IMG/VR virus record: IMGVR_UViG_3300027899_000028
Span: 1 to 40,129 of that record
Length of the DNA: 40,129 bases
Strand: one strand, 5' to 3'
Source: a virus
The notes under the pieces are model-generated. The model was not told where the DNA came from. It ran no database searches and was given only the letters and a program-made list of their open reading frames with translations. Of the stretch, positions 20,256-27,817 are shown piece after piece (within the stretch, counting starts at the first letter, position 1; the number at the start of each line of letters is the position of its first letter). The translations under genes were made by a program, and so were the position numbers.

Positions 20256-20753
20256 CTAGACGCCAATCGCCTTGAGCTTGACCGAATAGACCGCCTGTGC
20301 CGTTGGCGTGAAGGCGCCGCCCGTCACAAGGTAGCCGTAGAGCGCGCCACCGGACGGGATGACGTACTGCTCGTTCAGGCCGGAAACCTTGACGTAGAGC
20401 GTCGAGCCGAGATCGGTCGGGGTTCCCAGGCTGATGGAACCGAGGTAGCTGGCGCGGTCGCCAGACGGCAAATCCCAAGTTGCAGCATCCGCCAAGGCAG
20501 ACGGCGGCGTCACGCTGTAAAGCTGCAGGGTGAAGGTTGACATGCCAGCGGGCACGGACGACACATCGATACGAAACTCAGCCTTGGTGATAAGCACATC
20601 ACCGCCATCGGACGGCCCGATGTTTTTAAATTCCAACGCAGCCACCAGCGCGCCGACCACGTCGCCCGCGTCGTAAGCCGTCGTATTGTTTTGCCGCGTA
20701 AAGCTGGCGGTTGACAAAAAGGCTGGGCTCTTAGGTTCGACAGGCGGCGGCAT
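20256..20753 (-). CDS. Tail-associated protein, 165 aa
   Basis: Beta-rich, Thr/Ser/Gly-rich, with a Pro-rich N-terminus. AGGAGAT precedes the ATG. Segments such as FTLQLYSVTPPSALADAATW and GSTLYVKVSGLNEQYV look like a phage tail-fibre or baseplate beta-sandwich. Its place between the fibre and the GLUG protein suggests a linker or chaperone-like tail component. Confidence 0.65.
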   Translation of the reverse strand: MPPPVEPKSPAFLSTASFTRQNNTTAYDAGDVVGALVAALEFKNIGPSDGGDVLITKAEFRIDVSSVPAGMSTFTLQLYSVTPPSALADAATWDLPSGDRASYLGSISLGTPTDLGSTLYVKVSGLNEQYVIPSGGALYGYLVTGGAFTPTAQAVYSVKLKAIGV

Positions 20754-20789
20754 GGCTATCTCCTTTAGTGAATGTCAGACGACAAAGGC

Positions 20790-20903
20790 TCATCGGCGGG
20801 ACCACTCAAAGCCGACCGTGACGACGGCATAGGTATCAAGTGCCGCCGTCGCCCGCGCGGCAATGGTGCCGGTGGCTGACGTGCGGATGCGTGGAGTTTT
20901 CAT
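20790..20903 (-). CDS. 37-aa peptide resembling the tail-fibre C-terminus
   Basis: The ATG overlaps the fibre stop as ATGA. Its last 34 residues align without gaps with the last 34 of the fibre at 20900-22078, with 11 identities (including RT, G, A, R, A, T and the F-x-W-x-RR ending VGFEWSRR versus ISFDWVRR). This suggests a duplicated or displaced fibre tip, translated by coupling, which might exchange with or add to the fibre trimer. Confidence 0.55.
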   Translation of the reverse strand: MKTPRIRTSATGTIAARATAALDTYAVVTVGFEWSRR

Positions 20904-22078
20904 CGCCTTACCCAGTCAAAAGAAATGACCGATGCGTAAACCGTCGTACTAGATGCGCTGACTCTCATTGCCACTCTACCGCTAATGTCTGTGCGTACTT
21001 GCAGGGCGGTCTTAATGGTGTTGGAGGAAACAGACTGAGACCCAACGGTCAGACCAATGCTGTCTCCCAAAACACCGATACCGCCTGTAAAAGCGGGAGC
21101 TATGTCGGCTTGATCTGGGCAACAAACATTAAGAGCAATGCCCGTAAGATTGGCATTAATGGTGATATTGGCTATCGTGGAAAAACCAGACGGAACACGA
21201 GAAAGAGAAACCAAAGAGCGCGTAGTGGTAACGGCTTCGGTTACGTCGGTCGCAATTGTCACCCACGCGAACTCAAGCCCGCCGCCTGAAGTCTCGTAAG
21301 TTTTGAACGGGACAATGGTGCTAGATGCCCGGCGAAACCAACCTATTAGCCGCCTGTAATTGTAGTTGGTCGGCATGGTCGGAGAGGTCGCAGACGTGGA
21401 AAAAAGCACGTCCGTCACGTCGGTATCAGAGCGGTTTATCAGCCAGATGAAATAATCAGTGTCAGAGGCCGATCCGGTATCAAGTCCACCTTGATTTGTG
21501 CCAACCGCCCAAGTCGCATCAAGCCGCTTGGTCAAAGCCGATGCCAAAACCATCATGCGGGCGCTGGTGGCGTCCATCGCGCCGCCAACTGCAATGTCTA
21601 TGTCGTTGGTCGCGTCGCTGGCGTTATTCGCGTATGTCAGCCCCTGAATCTCAAGGCGCGGGATGATGGGAGAGGCCCAATACGGGTCCGTCCCGTTGCT
21701 CGCCAGATAATAGCCGGTGGTTCCAATCGCGAGGCGCGAGTAGCCAGAGGCACCTCGCGTCAGCAGATCGCCGCGCGTGGTGAGCGTGTCGGCCGCGCCA
21801 AGCCCGCTCTGCGGGTCCACCGTCCACAGGACGTTATCGCTGGAGTCCTTCAGGATCACCTTGTAATCGCCGCTCGCAAGGTAGATCACGCCAAAGAGGC
21901 CGTTGGCATCCGCGACCACGGGATTGGCGTTGACGTGAGCCGGGTCTAGGTCCGCGTCGCTGTAGGTGTTTTTAAACGTCGTGGTGCCTGTGACGTAGAA
22001 ATACAGTTTTGCGCCCGGATACGAGGTGCCGTTGCCACTCATCGGGGCGTAGCGCGGAGGTGTGAAAAGCGCGGACAT
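20900..22078 (-). CDS. Tail fibre-type protein, 392 aa
   Basis: The N-terminal domain (about 1-95) has the phage fibre pattern YPGAKLYFYVTGTTTFKNTY, then DPAHVNANPVVADANGLFGV and DYKVILKDSSDNVLWTVDP, found in many fibre head-binding regions. The middle has GDLLTRGASGYSRLAIGTTG, a shaft-like repeat. The C-terminal part is Ser/Thr/Val-rich beta and ends ISFDWVRR. GGGAG lies upstream of ATG. It would attach to the tail and carry receptor-binding or adaptor function. Confidence 0.82.
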   Translation of the reverse strand: MSALFTPPRYAPMSGNGTSYPGAKLYFYVTGTTTFKNTYSDADLDPAHVNANPVVADANGLFGVIYLASGDYKVILKDSSDNVLWTVDPQSGLGAADTLTTRGDLLTRGASGYSRLAIGTTGYYLASNGTDPYWASPIIPRLEIQGLTYANNASDATNDIDIAVGGAMDATSARMMVLASALTKRLDATWAVGTNQGGLDTGSASDTDYFIWLINRSDTDVTDVLFSTSATSPTMPTNYNYRRLIGWFRRASSTIVPFKTYETSGGGLEFAWVTIATDVTEAVTTTRSLVSLSRVPSGFSTIANITINANLTGIALNVCCPDQADIAPAFTGGIGVLGDSIGLTVGSQSVSSNTIKTALQVRTDISGRVAMRVSASSTTVYASVISFDWVRR

Positions 22079-22094
22079 CTGTTAAGCTCCCGCT

Positions 22095-22352
22095 ATGCGA
22101 ATTGGCTGGATGGAGCTGTCACAGCTCGGCGTGTCGGTTGGCGCGGCGTTTGCGTTCGACCGATACCAAGCGGCATACGACCCGCTGCCGACCGGGCAAT
22201 CGTGGCTGCTCTGCGTGCTGTTCTTTGGCGTCGGGGCCGCGTGGGTCTGGACGTGGCTCATTGTCCGGCTCGCAGACGCAAGGCGTTCGGCTGCCGTTCG
22301 GGGCCGGTTGGGATCGCCTGCTGTGCCGCCGTCGATCCGTATAGAGCGTTGA
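22095..22352 (+). CDS. Plus-strand small membrane protein, 85 aa
   Basis: Divergent from the fibre gene and overlapping the end of the 22258-24033 gene by 95 bp. One or two hydrophobic segments, the clearest being SWLLCVLFFGVGAAWVWTWL (about 36-55), then a basic tail. Third codon positions are GC-rich as in real genes here. No good ribosome-binding site is visible. It could be a moron expressed in the prophage. Confidence 0.5.
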   Translation: MRIGWMELSQLGVSVGAAFAFDRYQAAYDPLPTGQSWLLCVLFFGVGAAWVWTWLIVRLADARRSAAVRGRLGSPAVPPSIRIER

Positions 22353-24033
22353 AGTTGGTGTTTCCTGCCAACTGGTTTGTCAGGTAGGCGCGACCGGCGG
22401 GCGAGTTGTAAAGGCGCGAGATTAACCAGGGGCTTGCCGCACCGGCTGCAGCCGCCGGAAGGCCGATGCCAGAGGCGGCGCCAGCCGTGAACAGGCCACC
22501 GCCGGTCAAGATGTTTTGCCACGCCAGCCGCTCGGGAGTGCCGGAATTGGGCACCTTGTCGGCAATGTAGTCGCCAATGCGCGCAAGTTGGTTCAGGTCG
22601 CCGCGCCCGCGCGTGTAGCCGACTCGATCACCCCCCTTGACGGCAGTCGACAGCGCATTAAACGGCACGTCACCCGCCGAGCGCCCGGCCTGCGTTCCGC
22701 CCTGCATCGCGCGGTCAATCGTCATCAGGTTGGCGTAGTTGCGGCGCGCTTCCTGCCATTCACCGCGCAAGGCACCTGACGTGCTGCGCTCCATGACATC
22801 ATCAAGGGCCTCGACAATTCCCCCCAGCGCACGGCGAAGCGGAAGATTGTTCGTCTCCCGCATGCGCGTGGTGATGTCGCTGCGCATGGTCCGGTAGACA
22901 TCACCCGCAATCTGCGGCGCGGCGCCCGGAGTGTTTGCGGCCTGAATGAGCGGCGTCAGGTCGTCAAGGTAGGACTGAAAGACCGGCGCAACGTCGGTTT
23001 CGAGGCGGCGCCCGTAGTTGGTCGCGACGCGCTGAACGGCCTGCCCAAACTGCGGATCTACATTGACGGTCGTGCGGGCGGACAGGTCATCAAAGACCTG
23101 CCCAAGTCCCGTGAAAACACGCTGCATCGTATCGGGCGAAGCATCGTCCGCCACCGCGCCCGCGCGCTGCATAACGGCACGGTTGAACTGGCCGCGCTGC
23201 GTCTCAAAGGCCCCTTGCATGGGCGTATTCGATAGCGGCATACGCGCCATCGTTTCTTCGGCGCCCCGCAGGCTACGGCTTCCGGTCAACTGAGCGGGCG
23301 TAAGCTGGATGCCTTCTTGCTGCGCCGCTGCAACTAGGCGCTGTTCCTGCGGAGATAGCCGGTTGGTCACAGGCGAGATAGCGCCGCGCACACCAGCCGC
23401 AGCCAAAGGCACCGCCAGAGCCGCCCCGAGGCCGTACAGCGGGTTATCGGTCGCGCCGGTCACACCACCACCTACCGCGCCCGCCACCGTCTGCATGACG
23501 GGCTGCGACGCCAGCACATTGGCGACGCCCTGTGTAGCCGTGCCAGCTTGCGCGCCACGCGCCACCATTCCGGCGGGAACGGCGACAGCAAGGGCGTTAC
23601 CGACGCCCTCGCCCGCCCCGTATGCCGTGCGCTCGCCTGTCGTTACGGGATCGATGCGCGAAGTGCGGTCATCAGTGAGTGGCGCGGTTGAGCCCTGCGA
23701 CACAGCGTCAGAGACGCGACCCGGCAAGGTGGCAACGTAATCAATCCCGCGCTTGATGGACTTGGAGCCGCCGAGCGGATCGTTAACCGGGATGCCCGCC
23801 TGACGTAGCCCCCAGGCAACGGCATCAACCGGAGTGCCGATAATCGTAGGCAGAAAGGCATCGTTGACGCCCTGCGCGGCCAAGCCGACCTTGCGCGCGG
23901 CCATCTGCCCGCCGCTGTAGCCGGACGGCTCCCAATCCTGCACGCCGCCGCCAGCCTGCGGTGCAAATTGCGCGTAGGGATTGCTTTCGCTTGGCGAGGT
24001 TGGCGCGGCGTACTGGGCGTATGGATTTGCCAT
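22258..24033 (-). CDS. DNA-ejection (injection) protein, 591 aa
   Basis: Starts with NPYAQ repeats (NPYAQYAAPTS, NPYAQFAPQ), a feature of phage ejection proteins of the P22 gp16/gp20 type. Residues about 130-240 are Ala/Gly/Val-rich with possible membrane-associating helices; the later part is a long helical region with many Arg and Gln. Coupled to the gene at 24033-26159. In P22 such proteins leave the capsid before the DNA and form a conduit through the envelope. The exact P22 counterpart cannot be fixed. Confidence 0.72.
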   Translation of the reverse strand: MANPYAQYAAPTSPSESNPYAQFAPQAGGGVQDWEPSGYSGGQMAARKVGLAAQGVNDAFLPTIIGTPVDAVAWGLRQAGIPVNDPLGGSKSIKRGIDYVATLPGRVSDAVSQGSTAPLTDDRTSRIDPVTTGERTAYGAGEGVGNALAVAVPAGMVARGAQAGTATQGVANVLASQPVMQTVAGAVGGGVTGATDNPLYGLGAALAVPLAAAGVRGAISPVTNRLSPQEQRLVAAAQQEGIQLTPAQLTGSRSLRGAEETMARMPLSNTPMQGAFETQRGQFNRAVMQRAGAVADDASPDTMQRVFTGLGQVFDDLSARTTVNVDPQFGQAVQRVATNYGRRLETDVAPVFQSYLDDLTPLIQAANTPGAAPQIAGDVYRTMRSDITTRMRETNNLPLRRALGGIVEALDDVMERSTSGALRGEWQEARRNYANLMTIDRAMQGGTQAGRSAGDVPFNALSTAVKGGDRVGYTRGRGDLNQLARIGDYIADKVPNSGTPERLAWQNILTGGGLFTAGAASGIGLPAAAAGAASPWLISRLYNSPAGRAYLTNQLAGNTNFNALYGSTAAQQAIPTGPERQPNALRLRAGQ

Positions 24034-26159
24034 TAACGCCCCAACACGGCTGCCGCCGCACCCTTGCCGAATATCTCATCGAATTGAGCAGCTTCGGCGG
24101 GATTGGCTTTCAATCTGTCACGGGCGGGCGCTGGAATCTTGTTCGCGTTGAACTCGTCGCGGCCCTTCTCGGCTGCGCTTTGAGGCTGGGCTGGCGTAAT
24201 ACCAAACCCTTTCTCAGTTGCAGACACGCCAGTCTTAACAAGATTCATGGCCTTATCGACGGCTCCGATAACGTCATTATCGGATGCCATAACCGACTTC
24301 CATGTTGATGGGTCGGCCAATGTCTTTTGAATAATTGTAAGGTCGGGGCCGTTTAGAACGCCCAACTTGTAAAGGGCGTCACCTTTCGCAAGGAGCGCAA
24401 AGTTATAGTATGACGAAGCCAACGGAGTTGGCGCACCGGCTAGCGTCCGCGCCCGCACCGCTGGAGTTGCGTTTTTCCATTCGGTCTTAAAATCTTCCGC
24501 CGCTGCGTTAATCTTTTCAAGTTCCACGCGGGCTGCGCGCAGGTTTGCCATTTCGGTGGCAGACGGCTGGCCCGTGGTCTTTGTGCCCGTCAACGGAATA
24601 GCGCCGGAGTTTGCGGGCGGGGGAGCCGCAGGCGCGGGAACGCCAGCAGGACCGCCAGCGGGCGCGGACGGCAACGGAGCGCCGCCTTGCGGTGCCGCCA
24701 CGCCGGGCGCAGGAGGCCCAGCAAGAGGCTGCGGCGCCTGCCCTGGGTTTTGCCCGAAGATGCCGGACGGCGTCATAAAGATCATTTGCTTAGTTTCGGG
24801 ATCGGTGACGGTCTTGCCCGCCGCCAGTTCCGCAGCTTGGCGGGCCGTCAGAACGCCGGTCGCCACCAGCATATTCAGCGCCTGCGCGTCTACAGAATTG
24901 CCAGTGAACGGGCCGGTTCCCTGCGGCTTGTCGGCTGGACCGCCCGGAATGACCTGAAGTGATCTCCCGTCCGGTGAGAACTGATAGCCAGACGGGGCCG
25001 CGCCCGGCTCCTTGACCTTGGGAACCGGCCAAAGGACAGGCGCACCGCCGCCCGGCGGCATGACCTGAATGTAACCCGGCACCGGGGAGAAGATTTTACC
25101 GCCCTGAGTGCCGATCCTATAGCCGGGCGGTAGCTGCACGCCCCTTGTCGCCTCGCGCGGGATTTCTTGGCTCTGCGGAGGGAGCGGATTGCCGCTGGCG
25201 TCGGCGCGAGGAGCGGCGTCGCCTTGGGCGAGGCCCGGAGGCTGCGCGCCGCCTGTGATCGCCTGTGCATATCGTTCCGGCGGAAGCACCTTGCCCGCGC
25301 CATGCTCGGCACCGTGTACGCCGCGCGCGAAGGCTGCCGCCGTCGCAGGGTCGTTCATGTCCAGCGGCTTGTTGGGATCGAGGCCGCCGATACTCGCGAC
25401 ATTGCGAGCCCACTGCCCCGGATCGTTTGCGCCATCGCCAGCGGGAGCCCAACGCGCGCCAATCTGCATCAGCGTCATGGGCTGGCCACCGTTGAATTTG
25501 GCCGGGTATGCCTTGACGTTGTTGACCGCAAGGCGGATGCCGTCGTCTAGGCTGGCGGGCTGCTGAAAGCCGCTATTAGGGCCGCCACCAACCGGACGCA
25601 CGTTGCCGATGTTGTACGGATTAACCCCACCACCGGCTGAGGGCTGTTCCACACCACCGCCACCCCCGGCGTCGGTGTATTGCACATTTTCGCCTTGGTT
25701 CTTCCAGTAGTCCGCAATCGGCCGCGCTTGATTGAGGATATGCTTTAGCCGACCCTCAACCGCGCGGTCGTACTGCGGTGGCATGTCGATCTTGTATCCA
25801 AGCCGCTGGCCGTCAGCCAAGGCGGCCTGATACGCTGCCGGGCGCTCGTTCTCCGGCAAGCTCAGCACGCCCATAGCGGCGCGCGTCGTCCACTCTGACG
25901 TTTCCTTAACCTTGGCGCGCTGGTTGGCATCGATGCTCTGCAGCATCGGCATCAGCTTGGTAAACGTGTCGGGATGGCGCGCGCCGATCTGGTTGAGTGC
26001 TTCCTTGTCGCCCTGCAGGGCTTTGGGGATCAGCGGCGCGATTTCCGCCTTGGCCTTGCGGTCCTCTTGCAGAAACTGGTTTTGCACACCGGCCTGTGCC
26101 GCCGACGCGCCCGCCGAAAGCGCCCCGCCGATGTCGGGAAACAACATGCCACCCGCCAT
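24033..26159 (-). CDS. DNA-ejection protein with lysozyme-like virion domain, 708 aa
   Basis: Helical N-terminal region (about 1-160). About 176-290 looks like a virion peptidoglycan-processing domain: NPYNIGNVRPVG, GFQQPASLDDGIRLAVNNV, TLMQIGARWAPAGDGANDP and QWARNVASIGG. This is the NPGNI...WAPxxENDT style of structural transglycosylase-like domains, though the usual Asn/Glu positions are altered. About 400-540 is Pro/Gly-rich linker, then a C-terminal helical part. It would make a local hole in the cell wall and help DNA transfer. Start ATG at 26159. Confidence 0.72.
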   Translation of the reverse strand: MAGGMLFPDIGGALSAGASAAQAGVQNQFLQEDRKAKAEIAPLIPKALQGDKEALNQIGARHPDTFTKLMPMLQSIDANQRAKVKETSEWTTRAAMGVLSLPENERPAAYQAALADGQRLGYKIDMPPQYDRAVEGRLKHILNQARPIADYWKNQGENVQYTDAGGGGGVEQPSAGGGVNPYNIGNVRPVGGGPNSGFQQPASLDDGIRLAVNNVKAYPAKFNGGQPMTLMQIGARWAPAGDGANDPGQWARNVASIGGLDPNKPLDMNDPATAAAFARGVHGAEHGAGKVLPPERYAQAITGGAQPPGLAQGDAAPRADASGNPLPPQSQEIPREATRGVQLPPGYRIGTQGGKIFSPVPGYIQVMPPGGGAPVLWPVPKVKEPGAAPSGYQFSPDGRSLQVIPGGPADKPQGTGPFTGNSVDAQALNMLVATGVLTARQAAELAAGKTVTDPETKQMIFMTPSGIFGQNPGQAPQPLAGPPAPGVAAPQGGAPLPSAPAGGPAGVPAPAAPPPANSGAIPLTGTKTTGQPSATEMANLRAARVELEKINAAAEDFKTEWKNATPAVRARTLAGAPTPLASSYYNFALLAKGDALYKLGVLNGPDLTIIQKTLADPSTWKSVMASDNDVIGAVDKAMNLVKTGVSATEKGFGITPAQPQSAAEKGRDEFNANKIPAPARDRLKANPAEAAQFDEIFGKGAAAAVLGR

Positions 26160-26206
26160 CAGAAGCCCCTTGCCAAAGGCAGAAACCCGGAGGATGCTGC
26201 CGGGTT

Positions 26207-26410
26207 ATGAAATACCTTGCTCTTGTTGCTCTGGTTTTGGCTGGCTGCTCCGACGAGCCGCGCCAGTACGGTGCCCCGATTCCGTTGGTTTGGAGCACGC
26301 CGACATTCAATGCCCCAACCTTCAACGCCCCTGCCTATGGCGCTGACTTTCCGCCCAGAAGGTCGGTGACGTGCCAGCGCGTGAGCCGGGACAGCGTTTC
26401 CTGCTTCTAG
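26207..26410 (+). CDS. Plus-strand small lipoprotein, 67 aa
   Basis: A clear lipoprotein signal, KYLALVALVLAGC, with lipidated Cys14. Then a TFNAP-TFNAP repeat and a basic end with two Cys. It is the only gene in the 259-bp gap between minus-strand ejection genes and lies on the opposite strand. GGAGG is 13 bases upstream. A 7-bp hairpin (AACCCGG 26184-26190 with CCGGGTT 26200-26206) partly covers it. Likely a prophage-expressed surface or exclusion moron. Confidence 0.65.
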   Translation: MKYLALVALVLAGCSDEPRQYGAPIPLVWSTPTFNAPTFNAPAYGADFPPRRSVTCQRVSRDSVSCF

Positions 26411-26418
26411 TGCGGCCA

Positions 26419-27105
26419 TCATGACCACTTGGGAAGCCCAAGCTTCCCGCCCTGCCCGCCGTAGGACAGCCCGCTAACGATATTATTGACGCCAGAACTA
26501 ATGCCGCTCGCCAACGCCTGCGCGCCTGCAGCGTAGCCCGAGCCGCGCTGGACGCCGCCTTTCGCGATATTGTCGGCGGCGTTGGACATAAGCTGCCCAG
26601 CCGTCGCGTTGCCAGACGACGCCGCCTGATTCCCCAAGCCGGAAACCGCCAGCAAGTTGCCCATGTAATTGTTATATTCTTCGGAGGCGATGCCTTGCCC
26701 GAAGGTGTTAATGGCCTTCTGTTGCGCGCCAGAACGGAGCAGCCCACGCGATGCCGCCGAGCGGTCGAGGGCCTTCATTCCCTCGTCCATGCGGAACTGA
26801 TAGCCGGGCGTGGTCTGGAAATCCGCGAAAGCCTGCGTTTGCTTTTCCTTCGCGTTCGCCGGATCGTAGCCGTAAGTGTTGTAATTGCCGCCGTTGGTCG
26901 AGATGCTGCCAAGGCCAAGCAGGTTTGTAACCTTGCCAATCGCGCCCGTGCCCGCCGCCGTCCAGGGAGACAGAGCCGCACGCGAGCGGGTCGCCTCTTC
27001 CTGCTGCATCTGCGCTGCACGGTTGGCCGCATTGGCAGCCATATTGCCGCCAGCCTGCGCCCCACCTTGGGCGATCATACCGGAGAGAGCGGAGAAAATG
27101 GCCAT
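26419..27105 (-). CDS. gp7-like DNA-transfer/ejection protein, 228 aa
   Basis: Gly/Ala/Gln-rich, helical. The pattern AQMQQEEATRSRAALSPWTAAGTGAI, DFQTTPGYQFRMDEGMKALDRSAASRGLLRSGA and YNNYMGNLLAVSGLGNQAA is very typical of P22 gp7-type ejection proteins in many phages. Coupled to the GNAT gene upstream. Confidence 0.8.
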   Translation of the reverse strand: MAIFSALSGMIAQGGAQAGGNMAANAANRAAQMQQEEATRSRAALSPWTAAGTGAIGKVTNLLGLGSISTNGGNYNTYGYDPANAKEKQTQAFADFQTTPGYQFRMDEGMKALDRSAASRGLLRSGAQQKAINTFGQGIASEEYNNYMGNLLAVSGLGNQAASSGNATAGQLMSNAADNIAKGGVQRGSGYAAGAQALASGISSGVNNIVSGLSYGGQGGKLGLPKWS

Positions 27106-27548
27106 CAGAGCGCCTTGCAGAACGTATGTTCGGCAACTGAATAACCCGCTCTTTTGTAAACCTGAGCGAGTGCTTCGTGACGGAGCCCATGCTCCGCGAC
27201 CATGCCGAAAAATTGTACGTTGCGCGCCTTGGCGGCGGATTCGAGGTGCCTAAGCAACTCAGCGCCAACACCTTTACGGTGGGCTGGTTTGCAGTATAGC
27301 CAAAGCTCCTGCCCTATGGAAATGTTTTTGTTCCAATAGGCGGGTGACGAAACTGCAGCGGCCATACCAACCGCCTCGCCGTTCTTGTCCACGACAAGCA
27401 GGATACCCCGCTCCATCAGGGCGGTTGCCGACTCGGTGAACGATTCAACGCAGAATTTCGCGCGGGCGGCCCATCCTGCCTCCGCGAAGAACGCCTCGCC
27501 CATCTCAACAATGGCGGGCATGTCTTTTGGCTCCGCAGGGCGAATCAT
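27105..27548 (-). CDS. GNAT-family acetyltransferase
   Basis: A 147-residue protein with the GNAT fold: MIRPAEPKDMPAIVEMGEAFF at the start, a central GILLVVDKNGEAVGMAAAV strand pair, the acetyl-CoA loop HRKGVGAELLRHLE (R/Q-x-x-G-x-G/A type), and a C-terminal EALAQVYKRAGYSVAE. ATG at 27548 overlaps the preceding TAA. Its place within the ejection module is conserved in several P22-like phages; target unknown. Confidence 0.88.
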   Translation of the reverse strand: MIRPAEPKDMPAIVEMGEAFFAEAGWAARAKFCVESFTESATALMERGILLVVDKNGEAVGMAAAVSSPAYWNKNISIGQELWLYCKPAHRKGVGAELLRHLESAAKARNVQFFGMVAEHGLRHEALAQVYKRAGYSVAEHTFCKAL

Positions 27549-27817
27549 TAAATCACCTTCCATGCTGTGCCGTTGCCAATAGCCTGCACGATGTTGGAGC
27601 CGCCGCCCGCAAGCGTGGTGCCTATCGTGGTGACGCTGGAGTCGGAGCAAATCACCGTATCGCCCAGCGTCGGCGTCATCGTGGCAATCACCGCGTAAGT
27701 GTAGGTCGTGCGCTTCACGACGCCGGTTCCGAGCGCCTGCAGGTAGGCAATGAGCCATTGGCTCGCCGTGCCATCCTGGTTGACGACGCGCGCCTTGGTG
27801 TTAAGCGGCGCGGTCAA
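27548..27817 (-). CDS. Hypothetical virion protein, 89 aa
   Basis: Thr/Gly/Val-rich and beta, starting APLNTKARVVNQDGTASQWL, a motif common at the start of small phage tail/neck proteins. The end GGGSNIVQAIGNGTAWKVI suggests a beta-strand tip. Overlaps the gp10-like gene by 4 bp. Possible tail needle/knob or decoration role. Confidence 0.65.
   Translation of the reverse strand: MTAPLNTKARVVNQDGTASQWLIAYLQALGTGVVKRTTYTYAVIATMTPTLGDTVICSDSSVTTIGTTLAGGGSNIVQAIGNGTAWKVI

Noticed and set aside
26184-26206. AACCCGG/CCGGGTT hairpin as a minus-strand terminator between ejection genes
   Set aside because: It is followed on the minus strand by TTTCTG rather than a T-run, and late genes must be read through; more likely a leader structure of the plus-strand lipoprotein gene.
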